Position numbers and translations under genes: made by a program. Below are positions 9,563 through 22,214 of a DNA stretch of 64,000 bases, piece by piece. Every line of letters begins with the position of its first letter. Position 1 is the stretch's first letter. Under the pieces are notes generated by a model. The model searched no databases. It saw only the letters and a list, made by a program, of their open reading frames with translations, and had not been told where the DNA came from. The DNA lies in the NCBI GenBank assembly GCA_001599935.1, contig BCIJ01000009.1, positions 52,226-116,225 on the forward strand. The letters are read 5' to 3'. The stretch is from Holtermannia corniformis (taxonomy: Eukaryota > Basidiomycota > Tremellomycetes > Holtermanniales).

Positions 9563-10916
9563 ATGTCGACAAAGCCGGCTGTTGAGCCCTCACCGGCAAA
9601 GACGGATGCGAAGAAACCGTATCCGTGGTGGCTCGGCGGTCAGGGCCTTGCTTTCAGTTCGACTTGGCTGAGTAGCTGATATGCTGTAGGCGTCGCCGGT
9701 TCCGCTGCGGCCTCGATCACACACCCGCTCGACCTCACAAAGGTGTGTGATGGCTTGGCTGGACCGTGAGCATCAGCTGCTGATGAACTTGGCTAGGTTC
9801 GCCTCCAAGCTTCGGGAGATAAGGGTATGCTGCAGTCGATTGGAAAGACTCTGAGGACCGCCGGTCAGTGCTGCCAGTTTGTGACTGCTCGCGGGCATCG
9901 CTCAAGAAGTGGCAGGGCCCAAGGGACTGTACGATGGCTTGACGGGCACACTGCTACGTCAGATGACCTACTCGATGACCCGCTTTGCTGCATACGACTG
10001 GGCGAAAGGGGTCGTGCACACTGGTCAGTCCACGGTCGTCCTTGTAGTCTTCGAGGCACTGACACTACAGAACCCGGCAAGCCGATGCCGGGGTACAAGA
10101 TGGCTTTGGCCGGTTCAATGGCTGGTGGCATCGCAGGTGTGCTCGGTAACCCGGCAGAGATCATCATGGTCAGGATGCAGGCCGACAAAGCCAAGCCAGT
10201 TGGGTGTGAGCTGTTCTCCATGCCCGGTGGACTGCGAGCTGACTTTGCTGAAGGCCGTCTCAACTACCGCAACGCCGTGCAGGGCCTGTACCGTATGACC
10301 GCTGACGAAGGCCTGTCGAGCTGGGCGAGGGGTTTGACGCCCAACGCGGCAAGGGCGGTGCTGACGAACACGTCCCAGCTCGCTTCGTCAGTTTCCGCGC
10401 CCTCTCACAGCCCGTGCGCTGATGTCAATCCGCCAGGTACGACTGGTTCAAGGCCGAGCTGTTGAAGAGTGAGGTGATGCAAGACGGGATCGGTCTGCAC
10501 GTTACCGCATCCTTCATGGCGGTAAGTACCCTCCATGTGACACCTCTCGGGTGCTATCGCTGACCCCCGTCGAGGGCACCGTTGCCACGACCGTCTGTTC
10601 ACCCGCCGATGTCCTCAAGTCGCGCATCATGAACGCCACCGGTCCAAGCAGTGGATCCACGCTCACCGTCATTGCTAACTCGTCCGTCCCGCCACTCGTC
10701 AAGACTCTGACTGATGTGCTGCAGGTTCAAGACAGAAGGTCCACTTTGGATGTACAAGGGCTGGGTTCCGGCGTGGACGCGCTTGCAGCCGACAACCATT
10801 CTGATGTGGGTGATTGCTCACGCTAGCGCTCGACTGATTGCAACAGCTTCGTCTTCCTAGAGCAGCTCAAGAAGGGAGTGGACTGGCACCGCACTCAGGG
10901 TGGCACTTGGCTGTGA
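9563..10916 (+). CDS. DIC1: Mitochondrial dicarboxylate carrier
   Basis: SLC25 carrier of the inner mitochondrial membrane that exchanges malate or succinate for phosphate. The spliced product (about 290 aa) has three repeats with the carrier signature: HPLDLTKVRLQA, GNPAEIIMVRMQ and CSPADVLKSRIMN. YPWWLGG at the N-terminus, LRQMTYSMTRFAAYD, and the CSPADV segment match yeast Dic1 rather than the oxaloacetate or oxoglutarate carriers. At least six introns; the last one (GTCCGTCC..CTGAC..CAG) joins to FKTEGPLWMYKGW. The tail is FVFLEQLKKGVDW. With ACS next to it, a role in growth on acetate or ethanol is a reasonable inference. Confidence 0.9.
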
Positions 10917-11018
10917 TCGCGCACGAGCGGCAATGAGGAGCGCACGGCCGCAGAAGGTGGGCGCGAGGCACCGTGTGTATAGATAGAGGCTTTGTATCAT
11001 ACCGGCTCTGTCCGCTCG

Positions 11019-11318
11019 CTACGATTTTTCGCTCGACTTTGGTTGCGCCTGGAGCCATTCCTCGAAGTGCGTCTCATCAACGCCTGCTGCCTTGATTTCA
11101 CGCTTGTAGATATCATAACTCCTGTTTCTCAAGAATTCTTCACTCCTTCTCGTAAACCAGTCTTGCTCCACCTTCGACCAAGAACTAAAGCCCTCAGGAG
11201 CGGGCAGTTGCCCTGTACCCGCGTGTTTTGCGAACAGCTCTGCCAAAGCCAGCTGAGCTCGCACGCTCCTGCCGGGGTGATCGATCCATTGTGACATTTT
11301 CTCTTCGTTACTAGACAT
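11019..11318 (-). CDS. Small orphan protein, 99 aa
   Basis: Single exon from the ATG at 11318: MSSNEEKMSQWIDHPGRSVR onwards, 99 aa, charged and mostly helical in appearance, ending QPKSSEKS. No known domain, signal or membrane segment. A TATA-like GATATAAGAG on the same strand (11367-11376) lies about 50 nt upstream. The C-terminal half (FSSWSKVEQDWFTRRSEEF) resembles that of the 68-aa product encoded at 12718-12924 on the same strand, so the two may be paralogues. Function unknown. Confidence 0.5.
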   Translation of the reverse strand: MSSNEEKMSQWIDHPGRSVRAQLALAELFAKHAGTGQLPAPEGFSSWSKVEQDWFTRRSEEFLRNRSYDIYKREIKAAGVDETHFEEWLQAQPKSSEKS

Positions 11319-11351
11319 CTTGTAGCTTGTTCTGGCGTCTTTGCCACTCAC

Positions 11352-11822
11352 GGTAAGAGACTCGTTCTCTTATATCACGGGCGGCGACGGAGAGCGTCAA
11401 GAAGCGTTCCTTCAAGGTCTTCAAGTCTGCAATTAGTGTCACACTTAGAAGCTACGGACAACGTACACATATTGCGGAGCCTTCGAGCACAGCTGCGTCC
11501 GCGAACGCCCGTCTTCTAATGCGCTCCACAAGTGGCAAACATCGCTAGCATCCTTTGTTGCGACACTCGAAGTGTCGTTTGGCTAGCGTGAGCTGTGCTG
11601 TGATCTCTGCATCGGGTGCTGCGAAATGTAACACGTTGGTCGCTGCGACAGCAGTACTCCGGAGGTGGGTGAAGGGTCCCGCTTAGCTCGTGACTTCACC
11701 GCCACCTGATATGCGCTTGTCGCGTGCCACTAACGCAGCACTCAAAGACGGCCATTGTAAGGGGCACCTGCACCTCTCGCGCGAACTCTGGAGCGCTGTA
11801 GAGGACTCGCATGGCTGCCTGC
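11352..11822. other. Intergenic region upstream of the 99-aa orphan
   Basis: Apart from the TATA-like element at 11367-11376 (minus strand) I see no supported feature. Confidence 0.4.
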
Positions 11823-12431
11823 CTAGTGATGATGGTAGGGATCAAACACAAGCGCAGGACCGCCGACATGAACTATGAGCTGCTTGTGACTCAGGAGATA
11901 GACGCTGGGGTCATCCGTACGTCACTGCCAACGCTATCGAACAGCAGGATATGCATCTGCAACGGCGTATACTATCGCATACATCACTTCAACGTGGGCT
12001 CCTGGCACTATCAGGCTGTACAGTTGCGTAGCTACTTTCATCTGCGACTCTGTCAAGCAAGATTACAGCTAGCCCGTTTCGTCGGTAGTCGGCTTTGCAA
12101 GGTTCATCGCGGCTTCCGAGACCTCTGCGGTGATGTCGTCGTCGTATACTCCAGGTAGAATGGCCTCTTCAATGACACATGTAGCGATTCACAGCTGTGC
12201 TGATGTAACGTAGTGGGCACCGGCCTTCTTCGCACTCTGCAGTCCTTTCTGAAGGGTACTACACACAGGAGTCCTAACATTGTGACTTCCAACCTGCGGG
12301 CATACGATATGGAAGTGTAACCGGACCAAAGTGACGCTATATTGCGACCATCTGCAAATCGAAGCAATACTGCAGGGCCTTCGCAAATGGTGTGTACTGA
12401 CTCTAGTCGCTCGTTGGGACTGACTGCGCAC
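11823..12431 (-). pseudogene. Possible relic of a protein-coding gene
   Basis: One minus-strand frame across about 200 codons contains protein-like blocks (KGLQSAKKAGAHYVTSAQL; VIEEAILPGVYDDDITAEV; KVATQLYSLIVPGAHVEV; LLSHKQLIVHVGG) broken by stops at 12189-12191, 12069-12071, 12063-12065 and twice more before 11823. Some of the stops could be removed by short introns (for example a GTTCGA..GATGACCCCAG segment), so a spliced orphan gene cannot be excluded. It lies between the two small orphan genes of the same strand. No family is recognised. Confidence 0.3.
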
Positions 12432-12717
12432 GGCTGTGCCTGCTGGGATATCCCTCTCGTGGTAATGAGCGTCAGAATGTCATGGTCAAACCTGTCGTGC
12501 AGACTGTCTGCATTGCCCGCAGGATGCACATGTGCCTGACTGCGCCTTGCAGCGAGACCCAAAGGGCACATGAGCTGGCTCAAGTCTCCAGTATCATCAA
12601 TTTGTCAGATTGCTGCATGTGCAATGGTAGGCGGGATGGTAGGCGTAGCGCGTACGTCCGATGTGATCAGTATGATAAGTACATGTGGCAACGGCTCAAG
12701 TTTGGTAGTCTGTAGGA

Positions 12718-12924
12718 TTATCGATTACCATAGCGAAGCATGTTGCAGCTGACTTGCGATTCGATGTACTGCTTCCGCGCCCAGAGTTTCTCGGCGTCTG
12801 TAAGGCGCTCATATGCTTCTGCAGCTTCATCGGTCATGTTTCCGGAGATCATGTATGTCGCCACGCGTATGGCTTCCGGGGTTTCCCTAGGGATTGTGGT
12901 GGTGTTTGCTGGCTCGGAGGACAT
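12718..12924 (-). CDS. Small orphan protein, 68 aa
   Basis: Single exon from the ATG at 12924: MSSEPANTTTIPRETPEAIR onwards, 68 aa, ending MLRYGNR. Composition and spacing look coding and helical. The segment YERLTDAEKLWARKQYIES parallels FSSWSKVEQDWFTRRSEEF in the 99-aa product at 11019-11318 (aromatic, two positions, Leu/Trp, Ser/Thr, Glu-Lys/Gln, Trp, basic), and both start MSS followed by a Pro then a Val/Ile-Arg pair. No known domain; no clear TATA box. Confidence 0.4.
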   Translation of the reverse strand: MSSEPANTTTIPRETPEAIRVATYMISGNMTDEAAEAYERLTDAEKLWARKQYIESQVSCNMLRYGNR

Positions 12925-13650
12925 TGGCTTATTTCGGTTCGATCTCACGACACGAGACTGGCCGAGAAACGTTGCATAAGTATGTGTGATTCAGTTCCAG
13001 CTGTACTGAGAAGGCCGTCGCCTGCCGCCTTCGAGGGTGGTAATTGGCACAAGCGATCCCCGCTAATTGTGCGCGCAGAAACTTCCTTTGTCGGATGAGA
13101 TGACGAGGTCTTCGCAGCATACCAACCACACCGCGAGGCAGGTCCAACGGTGAACACACCCCTCTGATGGGACATAACCCTCCCAGCTTATAGGGTGCCT
13201 GTATAACGCAGCTTCGAGACACCGTTCACCAATCCAGACGCCCACTCGCGCTTGTGCGCCGGTCGACCGCACGCCACTGCTTGCCGCTTCCACCACTCAT
13301 GTCAAGTCGCTTTGTAGCAGCGCTTAGGGAATATCACGGTCTACAAAGTGTGTACACGCCTACTGCCGTGCTAGCTCGACCACAGAGACGTCGCGGCAAC
13401 TCAACTACAGCACTCGCTCGAGGTGCTGTTGGATGAGATCGAGCACCAGGAGGGGGTTAGCGGCGTTACGGTGTTATTAGAGTGGTTAAAAGCTCGCCGG
13501 CGGCGTTGCGATGGATCAGTCATTCAAGCCTACATCTTCACAGGTGCCACTGGCAAGTACATTACGTAATACGCCCCTCGTCAACGTCCTCATGCGGCCA
13601 TTGCAACTGTCACTGGCGAGCGAGAGCAGGGATCGTTCAACAAGTCAACC
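12925..13650. other. Gene-poor region upstream of AP-1 beta
   Basis: About 730 bp without a coding frame, RNA gene or repeat that I can support. Confidence 0.4.
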
Positions 13651-16406
13651 ATGGCAGCTAGGGCACCGCCTAAGAAAGGTACGCAACTCAAAACCGAACG
13701 GGAGCGGCACTGACAAGCATAGGCGAGAACTTTGAGCTGCGAGCCGAGCTCAACTCGGAGTATGGCGACCGCCGCGCCGACGCGATCAAGCGCGTCATTG
13801 CCAACATGACAGTCGGCAAGGACGTCTCGGGCTTGTTTCCAGACGTACTGAAGAACATGGTGTGTGCTGGGCAGCCAGACTGCGGCAGGTGGGCTGACGC
13901 GGCTCAGCAAACGGACGATTTGGAGCAGAAGAAGCTCGTGTACCTTTACCTGATGAACTATGCCAAGACGCAGCCCGAGCTTGTCATCCTCGCCGTCAAT
14001 ACATTCGTCAAGGTTAGGCAGCTGTCCTGTACCGAAAAGGCCCTATCTGATCCACATTGCACAGGACACGGCCGACTCTAACCCTCTCATCCGCGCCCTC
14101 GCCATCCGCACAATGTCCTGTCTCCGCGCCGAAAAGATCCTCGACTATCTCGGCTCGCCTCTCTCACGATGTCTCAAGGATGAGAACCCATATGTCCGCA
14201 AGACGGCCGCCTTGTGTGTTGCAAAGGTGTTCGACCTCAAGCCCGAGCTTTGCGTAGAGTACGGGTTCATTGAAACGCTGCGGGATCTCATTGGCGATGG
14301 CAACCCAATGGTGAGCTCGGACGTCTTTGTTACTGATCTTCGCTGAACGGAGCAACCAGGTCGTCGCGAACGCTGTCACCGCCCTCGCCGATATCCACGA
14401 TGCTACCCTCGCTCTTCCCCCGTCCCGTCCATCCTCACCATCTTCCGAGTCAGAACCCAGCACACGCCCAGCCAAGACCCTGTTCATCATCGATGCCCCT
14501 ACCTTGCAGAAACTGCTCGTCGCTCTCAACGAGTGCTCGGAATGGGGTCGGATCGCGATCCTCTCTACGCTTGCAAAGTACAAGGCTGAAGACGTTGCGG
14601 AGAGCGAGCATATCTGCGAGCGGGTCATGCCGCAGTTCCAGCATGCCAACGCCGCTGTTGTACTGGGTGCTGTCAAGGTGCGGGGCTGCTTAGTGCATAA
14701 TCACACCCTAATCTCATGCGGCTCCTAGGTAATCATGATCCACATCAAGCATGTGCAACGCGAGGACCTAGTCAAGAACCTCACGCGCAAGATGGCGCCC
14801 CCTCTCGGTGTGTGGCTTCCATACCCCCGCTGTACATACTGATCAAGTTGCAGTTACTTTGGTATCGTCGGCACCAGAGGTTCAGTGGGTTGCCCTTCGC
14901 AATATCAATCTGCTGCTGCAAAAACGTCCCGACATCCTGGCCAACGAAATGCGCGTCTTCTTCTGCAAGTACAATGACCCTCCCTATGTCAAGGTCGAGA
15001 AGCTGGAAATCATGGTCCGGCTCGCGAGCGAGCGCAATGTCGACACACTGCTAGGCGAGCTGAAGGAGTGAGCAATCTGGAGTTGCCGTCATCACCCGTC
15101 GCTAACGTCTTCAGGTATGCATCAGAGGTCGATGTCGATTTTGTACGCAAGGCCGTCAAGGCCATTGGTCAGGCTGCGATCAAGATCGACTCGGCAGCGG
15201 AGCGCTGCGTGGCTGTGTTGATGGAGTTGATCGATACGCGGGTTAGTTATGTCGTGCAGGAGGCAGTTGTCGTCATCAAGGTCTGTATGGCTAGCCTTGT
15301 CCACGACACGATCTGATTAAATGTGTCACAGGACATCTTCCGAAAATACCCACACAGCTACGAGGGGATCATTCCAATCCTGTGCGCTAGCCTCGACGAA
15401 CTCGACGAGCCCGAGGCCCGAGCGAGTCTGATCTGGATCATTGGCGAGTATGCGGAGAAGATTGAGAACGCCGACGAGTTGCTCGGGACATTCTTGGAAG
15501 CGTTCAAGGAGGAGAGCTATGCTGTGAGTTGCTGTTTTCATCAGCGCAATAATTTGTTTGACATCGTTTATCAGGTACAATTGCAGACCTTGACAGCCAT
15601 TGTCAAGCTGTTTCTGAAAAAGCCAGACGAATCGCAGGCGATCGTCCAGCGAGTACTGCAAACGGCCACGAAGGATTGCGACTCGGCCGACGTTCGGGAT
15701 AGAGCGTATATCTACTGGCGGTTGCTGTCGAGTGATCCGGCTGCAGCAAAGGTAAGCAATCCATCATCTGAGCGCAAGCTCGTGCTGATGATGCGCTCGA
15801 CCAGGCGGTTGTTCTAGCAGCGCGGCCACCTATCAGCTTGCCACAGACGACAGTATCACCTGCAATCTTGGAGGAGTTACTTGGCGAGATCTCTTCGTTG
15901 GCAAGTGTATACCATAAGCCTGCGGCAACTTTCGTCGGCCGAGGGCGACTGGGCGCAGATGAGATCAGCAAGGCTGCCGTCGAGTGCGTAAGCGACTGTG
16001 CACCTGAGCCTGACTGACTCGTAACAGTGCCGACGACGACGTGCGGGAAAAGGCCATGGCGACTGTACAGCAGGGTCAGAAGGCCGAGAACCTACTGGAC
16101 TTTGACGCGGATGAGCCAGCGCCGGCCACCGACGGGGGCTTCCTAGGTTCCTCGGCGTCGATGATCTCACCCACACCGACCGGGTCGAATGTGCCGACAA
16201 CCAACCCCTTGGATGAGCTCATGGACTTGTTCTCAAGTTCAGGGATGACTGCACCGATATCCACACCAGTGTCGGCCTTCCCCACATCGGCGCCGCTTCA
16301 GGCGACTGCACCATCACCATTGGCTCCGTCACAACCAGCCGTCAATGGCAACAAAGCACCGGCTCAACCAGCCGGCGCGCAAGACGACCTGCTGGGCTTG
16401 TTCTGA
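13651..16406 (+). CDS. APL2: AP-1 complex subunit beta (beta-adaptin)
   Basis: Large subunit of the clathrin adaptor that sorts cargo at the trans-Golgi network and endosomes. Starting [20 protein letters not shown], the spliced product (about 720 aa) is the adaptin HEAT-repeat trunk: [90 protein letters not shown]-type [11 protein letters not shown], and [13 protein letters not shown] Pro/Ser/Thr linker follows, holding a clathrin-box-like NLLDFD, and the protein ends at DDLLGLF. No appendage (ear) domain follows, as in yeast Apl2. Roughly nine short introns. The start codon is the first ATG and matches the family N-terminus. Confidence 0.93.
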
Positions 16407-16500
16407 GGCAGGCACTGGTGAGCACATGTAATTAGACGACCTCAATGCAAAATTGCCATGCATGCCATGCGATGATGAGTATAATGCTACAATGGGGTGT

Positions 16501-19500
16501 CTAGACAGTGAGTGCGACTGAGACGTCGTTGAGGACGATCTGGAGGGCAAAAGCGATGTAATCTGCGTGGCAGAACAGTGTCGAGTCGTCTTGCAGTTTG
16601 ACCAGCGGTGGACAAGGACCAGTCCATGATTCGGCGCCGCTGCGCTGTCTGAGCGCGTCGAACGTAGACTGGATCATGACAGGGAGGCCGTCGATCGGGG
16701 CGAGAGCACCGCAAGTGGTATCGACAATCGACCCATGGAGGGGCCGGGTAGCATCGTATAGGAAGAGATAGCCTGACTCAGGCTGAAGGAGGAGGTCGAT
16801 TGCATATCTGAGCCTCGTCAGTGCTTTGTCGCCCAGTCATTAGAAGAATCGACTTACCGAGTCGTCTTGGCGACCTCCCATACCAGGCGATAATTGGTAA
16901 CGGAGCGAGTCACTATGTGCGGGTTTGACTTGGGAGAAGCACTGATTGCGTCGAGCGCCGTGACGAGCGGCAGTGAGGAGCGTAAGAGCTGACCAAAATG
17001 AGCTGGGCCCGTGTGTGATGTGACTGAGACGTACACTGAGGAACCGGGCACAGGTCTTGCCCTGCGCGTCGGGCATCGCCGCAAGCTCGTTGAGCTTGTC
17101 AGCCCACAGTTGTGCCGAGGTCTCGTGCGGATTTGTTTTGCCGATAGCACCTTCGTGGTCGGTCGTATCGACGTTGGTGCAGAAAAAGGAAGCGTCGTAC
17201 GAGTCGGACGCTGGAATGTATGTGATGGAGACGGCGTAGCCCTTTTTGTCGAGATTAGCGTCCAGTCTCCGACTTACGAAGCACAGACTCACTGGACTGT
17301 ACACAAAGGACGCCGTGCGCAGATCGAAAGATAGCATTTTTACGTCCGAGAAGCGCGCTTCCTTGTTGATCCGATTCACTGCGGGACGATCAGTATCTTG
17401 TGTGGTAACATCTTTCGCACGACTCACCTTCTCCAGCAACGACAATAACCTTGCTTAGCCTCTCCCATTGCTCGAGGAAGGTCACCAGGCAGCGGTCCAG
17501 ATTGTCCGAAAGAAAGCTGACAACCGAGGTCGTGGGATCGAACGAAATGTTATTGCTCTGTAGCGTCGTAGATGCTTCGACTGCCGGCGTGCTGCCATCC
17601 GTGCGCAATGGGGGCTGATGTCGGAGTTTGACAGAGGTAACGACCTGGTGACGTGTAAGCTGGATAATTATGCGATTGAGACATACCTGGCAGTTTCCGG
17701 GTTTCCACCAGCCTCTGATTTGCATGGCTACATTCGGCATGGCGACATCAACTGCGCGACCGTCCTTGAGCAGATCCTTGGCGTTGATACAGAAACTGGG
17801 AATGAGGCGAGGCACACGAGAGCGGATTTCGGTCGCGGCCGAGTCCGCTTGGGTTGAAGGGAAGACGAGCGTGTAGGGGATGCCTCGGTCCTTGAATTGC
17901 TGTTCCAGCTTGAGATGAGCGACTCGAGCACTGCTCAATATCAGTAATGGTCAGGTAACCGCGGGAACAGCTTGCGCACCCGCAATACGCGTAGATATCA
18001 CGCAAGTCGCGAAGCTCTAAGACGAAGCTGGTCGAATGTCAGCGCGAAATCCCCACTGATGCACGGAAAGCTCACCCTGTCTGAGCGGACCCCGTGGAAA
18101 CGCTCTTACCCTTTCGCCCGCGCTTACGCTTGCCCAGCGCGTCCGGCGAGTCCACCTTTCTCTCTCCAAGGATTGTCTGTAGATCGAGCCATCCGAGATC
18201 CCCAACAGTCAAGCGCGTGCCAAGTCCACTCTCCGCCGCTACTGAACGCAGTTGCAAGAGGCCGAAGCGAAAGGAAGTCTTGTGCATGATTGCCACAAGA
18301 TGATGTAAAGGTGAAGACGGTAGCTGCACGTAGATGGCCGAGGCGCCGGACAAGCCGGCTTTTGTAACTTCTGGTGATTGTTAGCCATCGCTCTGTTGCT
18401 GACGAATGGCGTACCTGCGGGGCGCAGACCGAGACGGCGAGTCGGCACCCAGCCGAGCTGCACCATCTGCGCTTGCAGTGTGTCCATGATGATCTACCCT
18501 GGATTAGTCGAAGTCGTTGAAAAAAAAGTAACGCACCGCAGCAGTCAATCGCCATACAACCTCCAGAACCTTGCTAGGCTGTGCGTTGACAGTGCCTATA
18601 GCTTGCTCCAGTCGCTGTTTCCTGGCCGCACTCGTCGTCTTTGCTCCTTCCTCTTGCAGTTCGATCATACCGGTTCTCGGCGACACGAAGACTTTGAGCG
18701 ACGTTTGCGATTCGGCGCTAGATGGCAGAGGAATACGCAGCGACACGGGAGGAGATGACGCTTGCGCATGTTCGACGAGTGTCACGTCGCCATTGTGCTC
18801 GAAGACGGAGGACGCCCGCGAGTTGCTCACGATAGCTGTTGCGAGAGCGCGACTGAGTCGATCTGCGTGCACGCGCGTGTAGTGGATGATGAAGCGTTCG
18901 ATATCCAGCTGAGCGGCATTCTGTTGCGAACATCAGTCTCATGTCGGCCGTCGGCATGCCTGTAGGTACTTACGACTTCCATTGCCACCCCTTCAGGTCC
19001 AAATTGTCCAGGCAGGCCCAGCCACGTCCCTTCTGCAGCTTCCCATTGTACCAGCAGTGTCGACCTGACCAGCTCTTCGTTCGGCACCAATCCGGCGTAT
19101 TCCAGACCCTCCAGTTCCCCGTCGAGAATATCTTGCGGTGTTTTCGGTCTGGACCCGAGTTTGAACCTGATGCTGCCTCCGATCATCGTAGCGCTCGCTG
19201 GAGCGGCCGCTCCGGCCGGTCGCGTTGCAGGTTTTTGCCGCCTGCTTTCATCAGCCGGTCGTTACGCATACACCAAGCAGAACTAACAGCCAATAGTCCA
19301 CTCGCAAACTTCTCCTCTCTTTATCCATCTCAACTTTCAAGCAATCCCGCCAGGCAAACGCCGCGAGCCGGAGTGCTTGATTGTGCAAGATTTCCAGCTG
19401 GTAAGTCAAAGATATTGAATCTGTGCGGGAGAATGTCAGATGATATTCTTGCACAGTAGTGGACACTTACGTAGCAGGTTACACACTCGAACCAAAGGCG

Positions 19501-20784
19501 CATCCACCACTTTGCCCTCGTCCGCCTCGTTCTCAACTTTCACTGTATCGTCCTCCACCGTGCTCTCGACCGGTACAGGTTGCAGGGCCATGCCAGCCAT
19601 CCTGATGATCTCATCCCGCATCTCCGTGCTGAGTTTTGCCTCCACGAGGTCCTTGAGATCGTCGTCGCCGTCCATCTTTTCGTCTTGCCGCATGCGCACA
19701 CCAAAGTCAATGTCGAGCAGACACCAAGGGTCGTCGCCAAACCCAAGGACTGTCATCGTACACGTCCATCCGCCTAAACGATGCCGAAAGAATGCCTTGC
19801 CGTCCTTGATGTCATCGATGACCAGATCTGGAGGCCGGTACTCTAGGGCACGCAAGCGGTAGCGAAGATGCGTATCAAGCTTTGTCAGAACTGGGATGAT
19901 TTCAGAGTTGGCGAGTGGTGAGGGCGGGATAAAGTCGGTAAGGTTCGATGGGAGACGTGTGTATGTCCCTGAAGCATGGATATCGATGGCCGTGAGGATG
20001 TCGGCGTTGCGCACACTTCCATATGGTCAGCTGGAACAGAGGGAGACATGGCAACTCACCGCTGAGCTTCAACTTGCTTGACGACATTGTCCAGATGCAC
20101 AACAGTCTTGCCAAATTCTTCTTTGAAGTAGTTGAGCAGCGTGGTCACACGTCCCACATCGCTGAGCCGGCCTTTACGCAGCTCTGCCACGGTTGGCCGT
20201 GGTTCCTCCTCGAGCGGATTGCTGAAGCCATTCATGTATGTATGTGTTGCAGTCTGCGGGATTTCGGGGAGTGCGAGTAATCCTGGTCCAATATCGACGG
20301 CCAACTTCCAGCGCAGCAACGCGAGCAGTTTCAGAGTCGTTTGCCGGGTCTCTTGCGCAAACGCTATGATTGGTTTTGGTCGATCTCGAGGTGCCAGGCT
20401 CGGCAATCTGCGTTTAGCTGTTAGTCGTTGTGAGACGGTGCGCTGCTAAATCTCTCACCGTCGGTTCACCAACCGCTGCAGCTCAAAGTACCGGTACTTG
20501 ACGAAGCGCTCCGTCACTATACCCAGTGGTGGATCGGCATTGCTTCTCGGCGGCAACGAGATCTCGATGGCTTCTGCAGACGGCGTAGGGTATGAGGCTT
20601 GGAGTTGAGTCCCCATCTCGTCGACGAGCCTGGTGCTGTCTGCCGCACTTCGCTGACCCGCCTCGTCCTTGATGCTGTGGCCGTTTGGTTTGGCGTAGTT
20701 TGACGGTCCAGCTTCATGGCTCGCCTGAGCTTGCAGAGGAAAACCTGGCGAACGCGCCGGGGAGAACGGAGGAATGTTTGACAT
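16501..20784 (-). CDS. MED14: Mediator complex subunit 14
   Basis: Scaffold subunit joining Mediator head, middle and tail (yeast Rgr1). The start at 20784 gives MSNIPPFSPARSPGFPL and a disordered leader; the conserved N-terminal helices follow (PPLGIVTERFVKYRYFELQR, RQTTLKLLALLRWKLA), then TYTRLPSNLTDFIPPSPL, FFRHRLGGWTCTMTVLGFGD and a region ending in the acidic VESTVEDDTVKVENEADEGK. The C-terminal part runs through short exons to YAIDLLLQPESGYLFLYD and ends NDVSVALTV at the TAG 16501-16503. Length, about 1,000 aa, agrees with the family. Numerous introns of 45-60 nt. The N-terminal segments identify it firmly; the exact joins of the central exons are less sure. Confidence 0.85.
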
Positions 20785-21066
20785 GATTCGAGCCGGTACT
20801 AAGGCTCTCTCACGCGTTCTCTTGACTCGCAGGCTGCATGTGCTTTCCAGACCGCTGATCCAGGCTCCTCTACGCTTTGGCTGTTGATGCAGCGAGTCGT
20901 CGACGCTATCAGCGCGTTCGCCAGCGTCTGAGCAGCTTGGCTTGATCTCGAGCACGTTGCGTAAACCAAGAGGCACATTTACACCGCCAGCACCCAGCTT
21001 ATAGAGATCATCTATACTATGCTCAGTGCAGTACGGTTCTAGGATTGGGAGAGCACAGCTTGACTA

Positions 21067-22214
21067 TCATGCATCATGCTGTGACCGCTTGCGAATGACC
21101 AACGGCGCCGTCAAAGGCTGTTGGCTCTTTGGGCTGACGGGTCCTTCTGCCACTTTGCTCCGGACCTCGCCCTCTCTCAACTCGGCCGCCTCGAGGATCA
21201 TGCTCCACTGAGCCCGGCGTTCCTCTGGAGCCGTTCGTGGGCTCTGTGTGCTGTCCATGCTGGTGTCCTTGAAGCCCGTCCAGCCCGCGAAAGGCGTCTG
21301 GTCGATCTGATCGGGGATCTGTGGCGGCTTCGAGATGCGCATCGGAGGCGCTGATCCTCCGGGCGGCTGCCCTTCCGGCGTCACCAGGGAGGACGACTGC
21401 GGTCGAGCGCTAGTCAGCGTCGCCGGCAGACCGACTGTAGCGGGTACGAGCTGTGCGCTGGCAAGACCGGCACTGCTGTATGGGTGCGGCGCGCTTGTTG
21501 ACGATGCCGATTTTGTTGAGATGAGCGACAACCCCTTCTTGTTTCGCGTCGACGGTCCTGCCTCGGCAGGCGCCGGACTCTGCAGTATCTCCTGGGCCGA
21601 CATGGGCATCACGACAGTGACAGGATCAGCAGTGCCAGCGCCTCGTATTTGCACCGTATCCTCTTGACCGCCAGCACTGACTCGTCGGACGCTCAGCGCA
21701 ACGCTCTCCTGGCTACTGAAAGACGACTTGCGCCGAATGACAGCCTCCACCGGTCCTTGACTCGATCCCGAACCCGAGGGACGGGCACTGTGAACGTGGG
21801 TCATCCGTACAAAGTCATCCGGCTGAGAGTCGGCGCTGGCCCGTCGGACAGTCACGTCGTCTTCTCGATAGCTCGGTAATGAGATGGGCGCCGGAGGTCG
21901 AGCAGCGTGCGGATAGCTGTGCACCGGAAGTACTGGTGCTGATGGAGCCTGTTGCATCCGGGCGAGGACCTGGGGCCGGACGGGATGCCAGATCCCTTGG
22001 ATGTAGACACCTTGCTTGAGGCGCCGATGTCGCCGGTACCATGCGCCGAGAAGGTACAGCAATGCGAAGAAGACGATTGGGCCGAAGATGGCGGCTGGCT
22101 CGCCGTCAGCACACCCCGGCCTGTGCGGTGGCGATACGTACCAACGATCACCTTTAGCGAAGTCCCATCCTTCTCCGAGCCCTCTTCCGCATCGGCCCAG
22201 ATAGTCAGCGCCAT
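21067..22214 (-). CDS. Single-pass membrane protein with a long Ser-rich tail
   Basis: From the ATG at 22214 the product reads MALTIWADAEEGSEKDGTSL, then a membrane span (VIVGAIFGPIVFFALLYLLG) completed by splicing a GTACGT..CAG intron, a basic stop-transfer (YRRHRRLK), and about 300 residues of Ser/Pro-rich, probably cytosolic tail with many basic-Ser motifs (RRKSSFS, VRRVSA). An upstream exon is likely: a same-strand frame (FDLVHFVPLGQKPFVLKLCC) joins in phase across a 43-nt GTGCTA..GCTGAC..AAG intron, which would add an extracellular segment, but no ATG is visible before it reaches the 3' end of the next gene. Similar basidiomycete proteins are uncharacterised membrane proteins. Confidence 0.65.
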
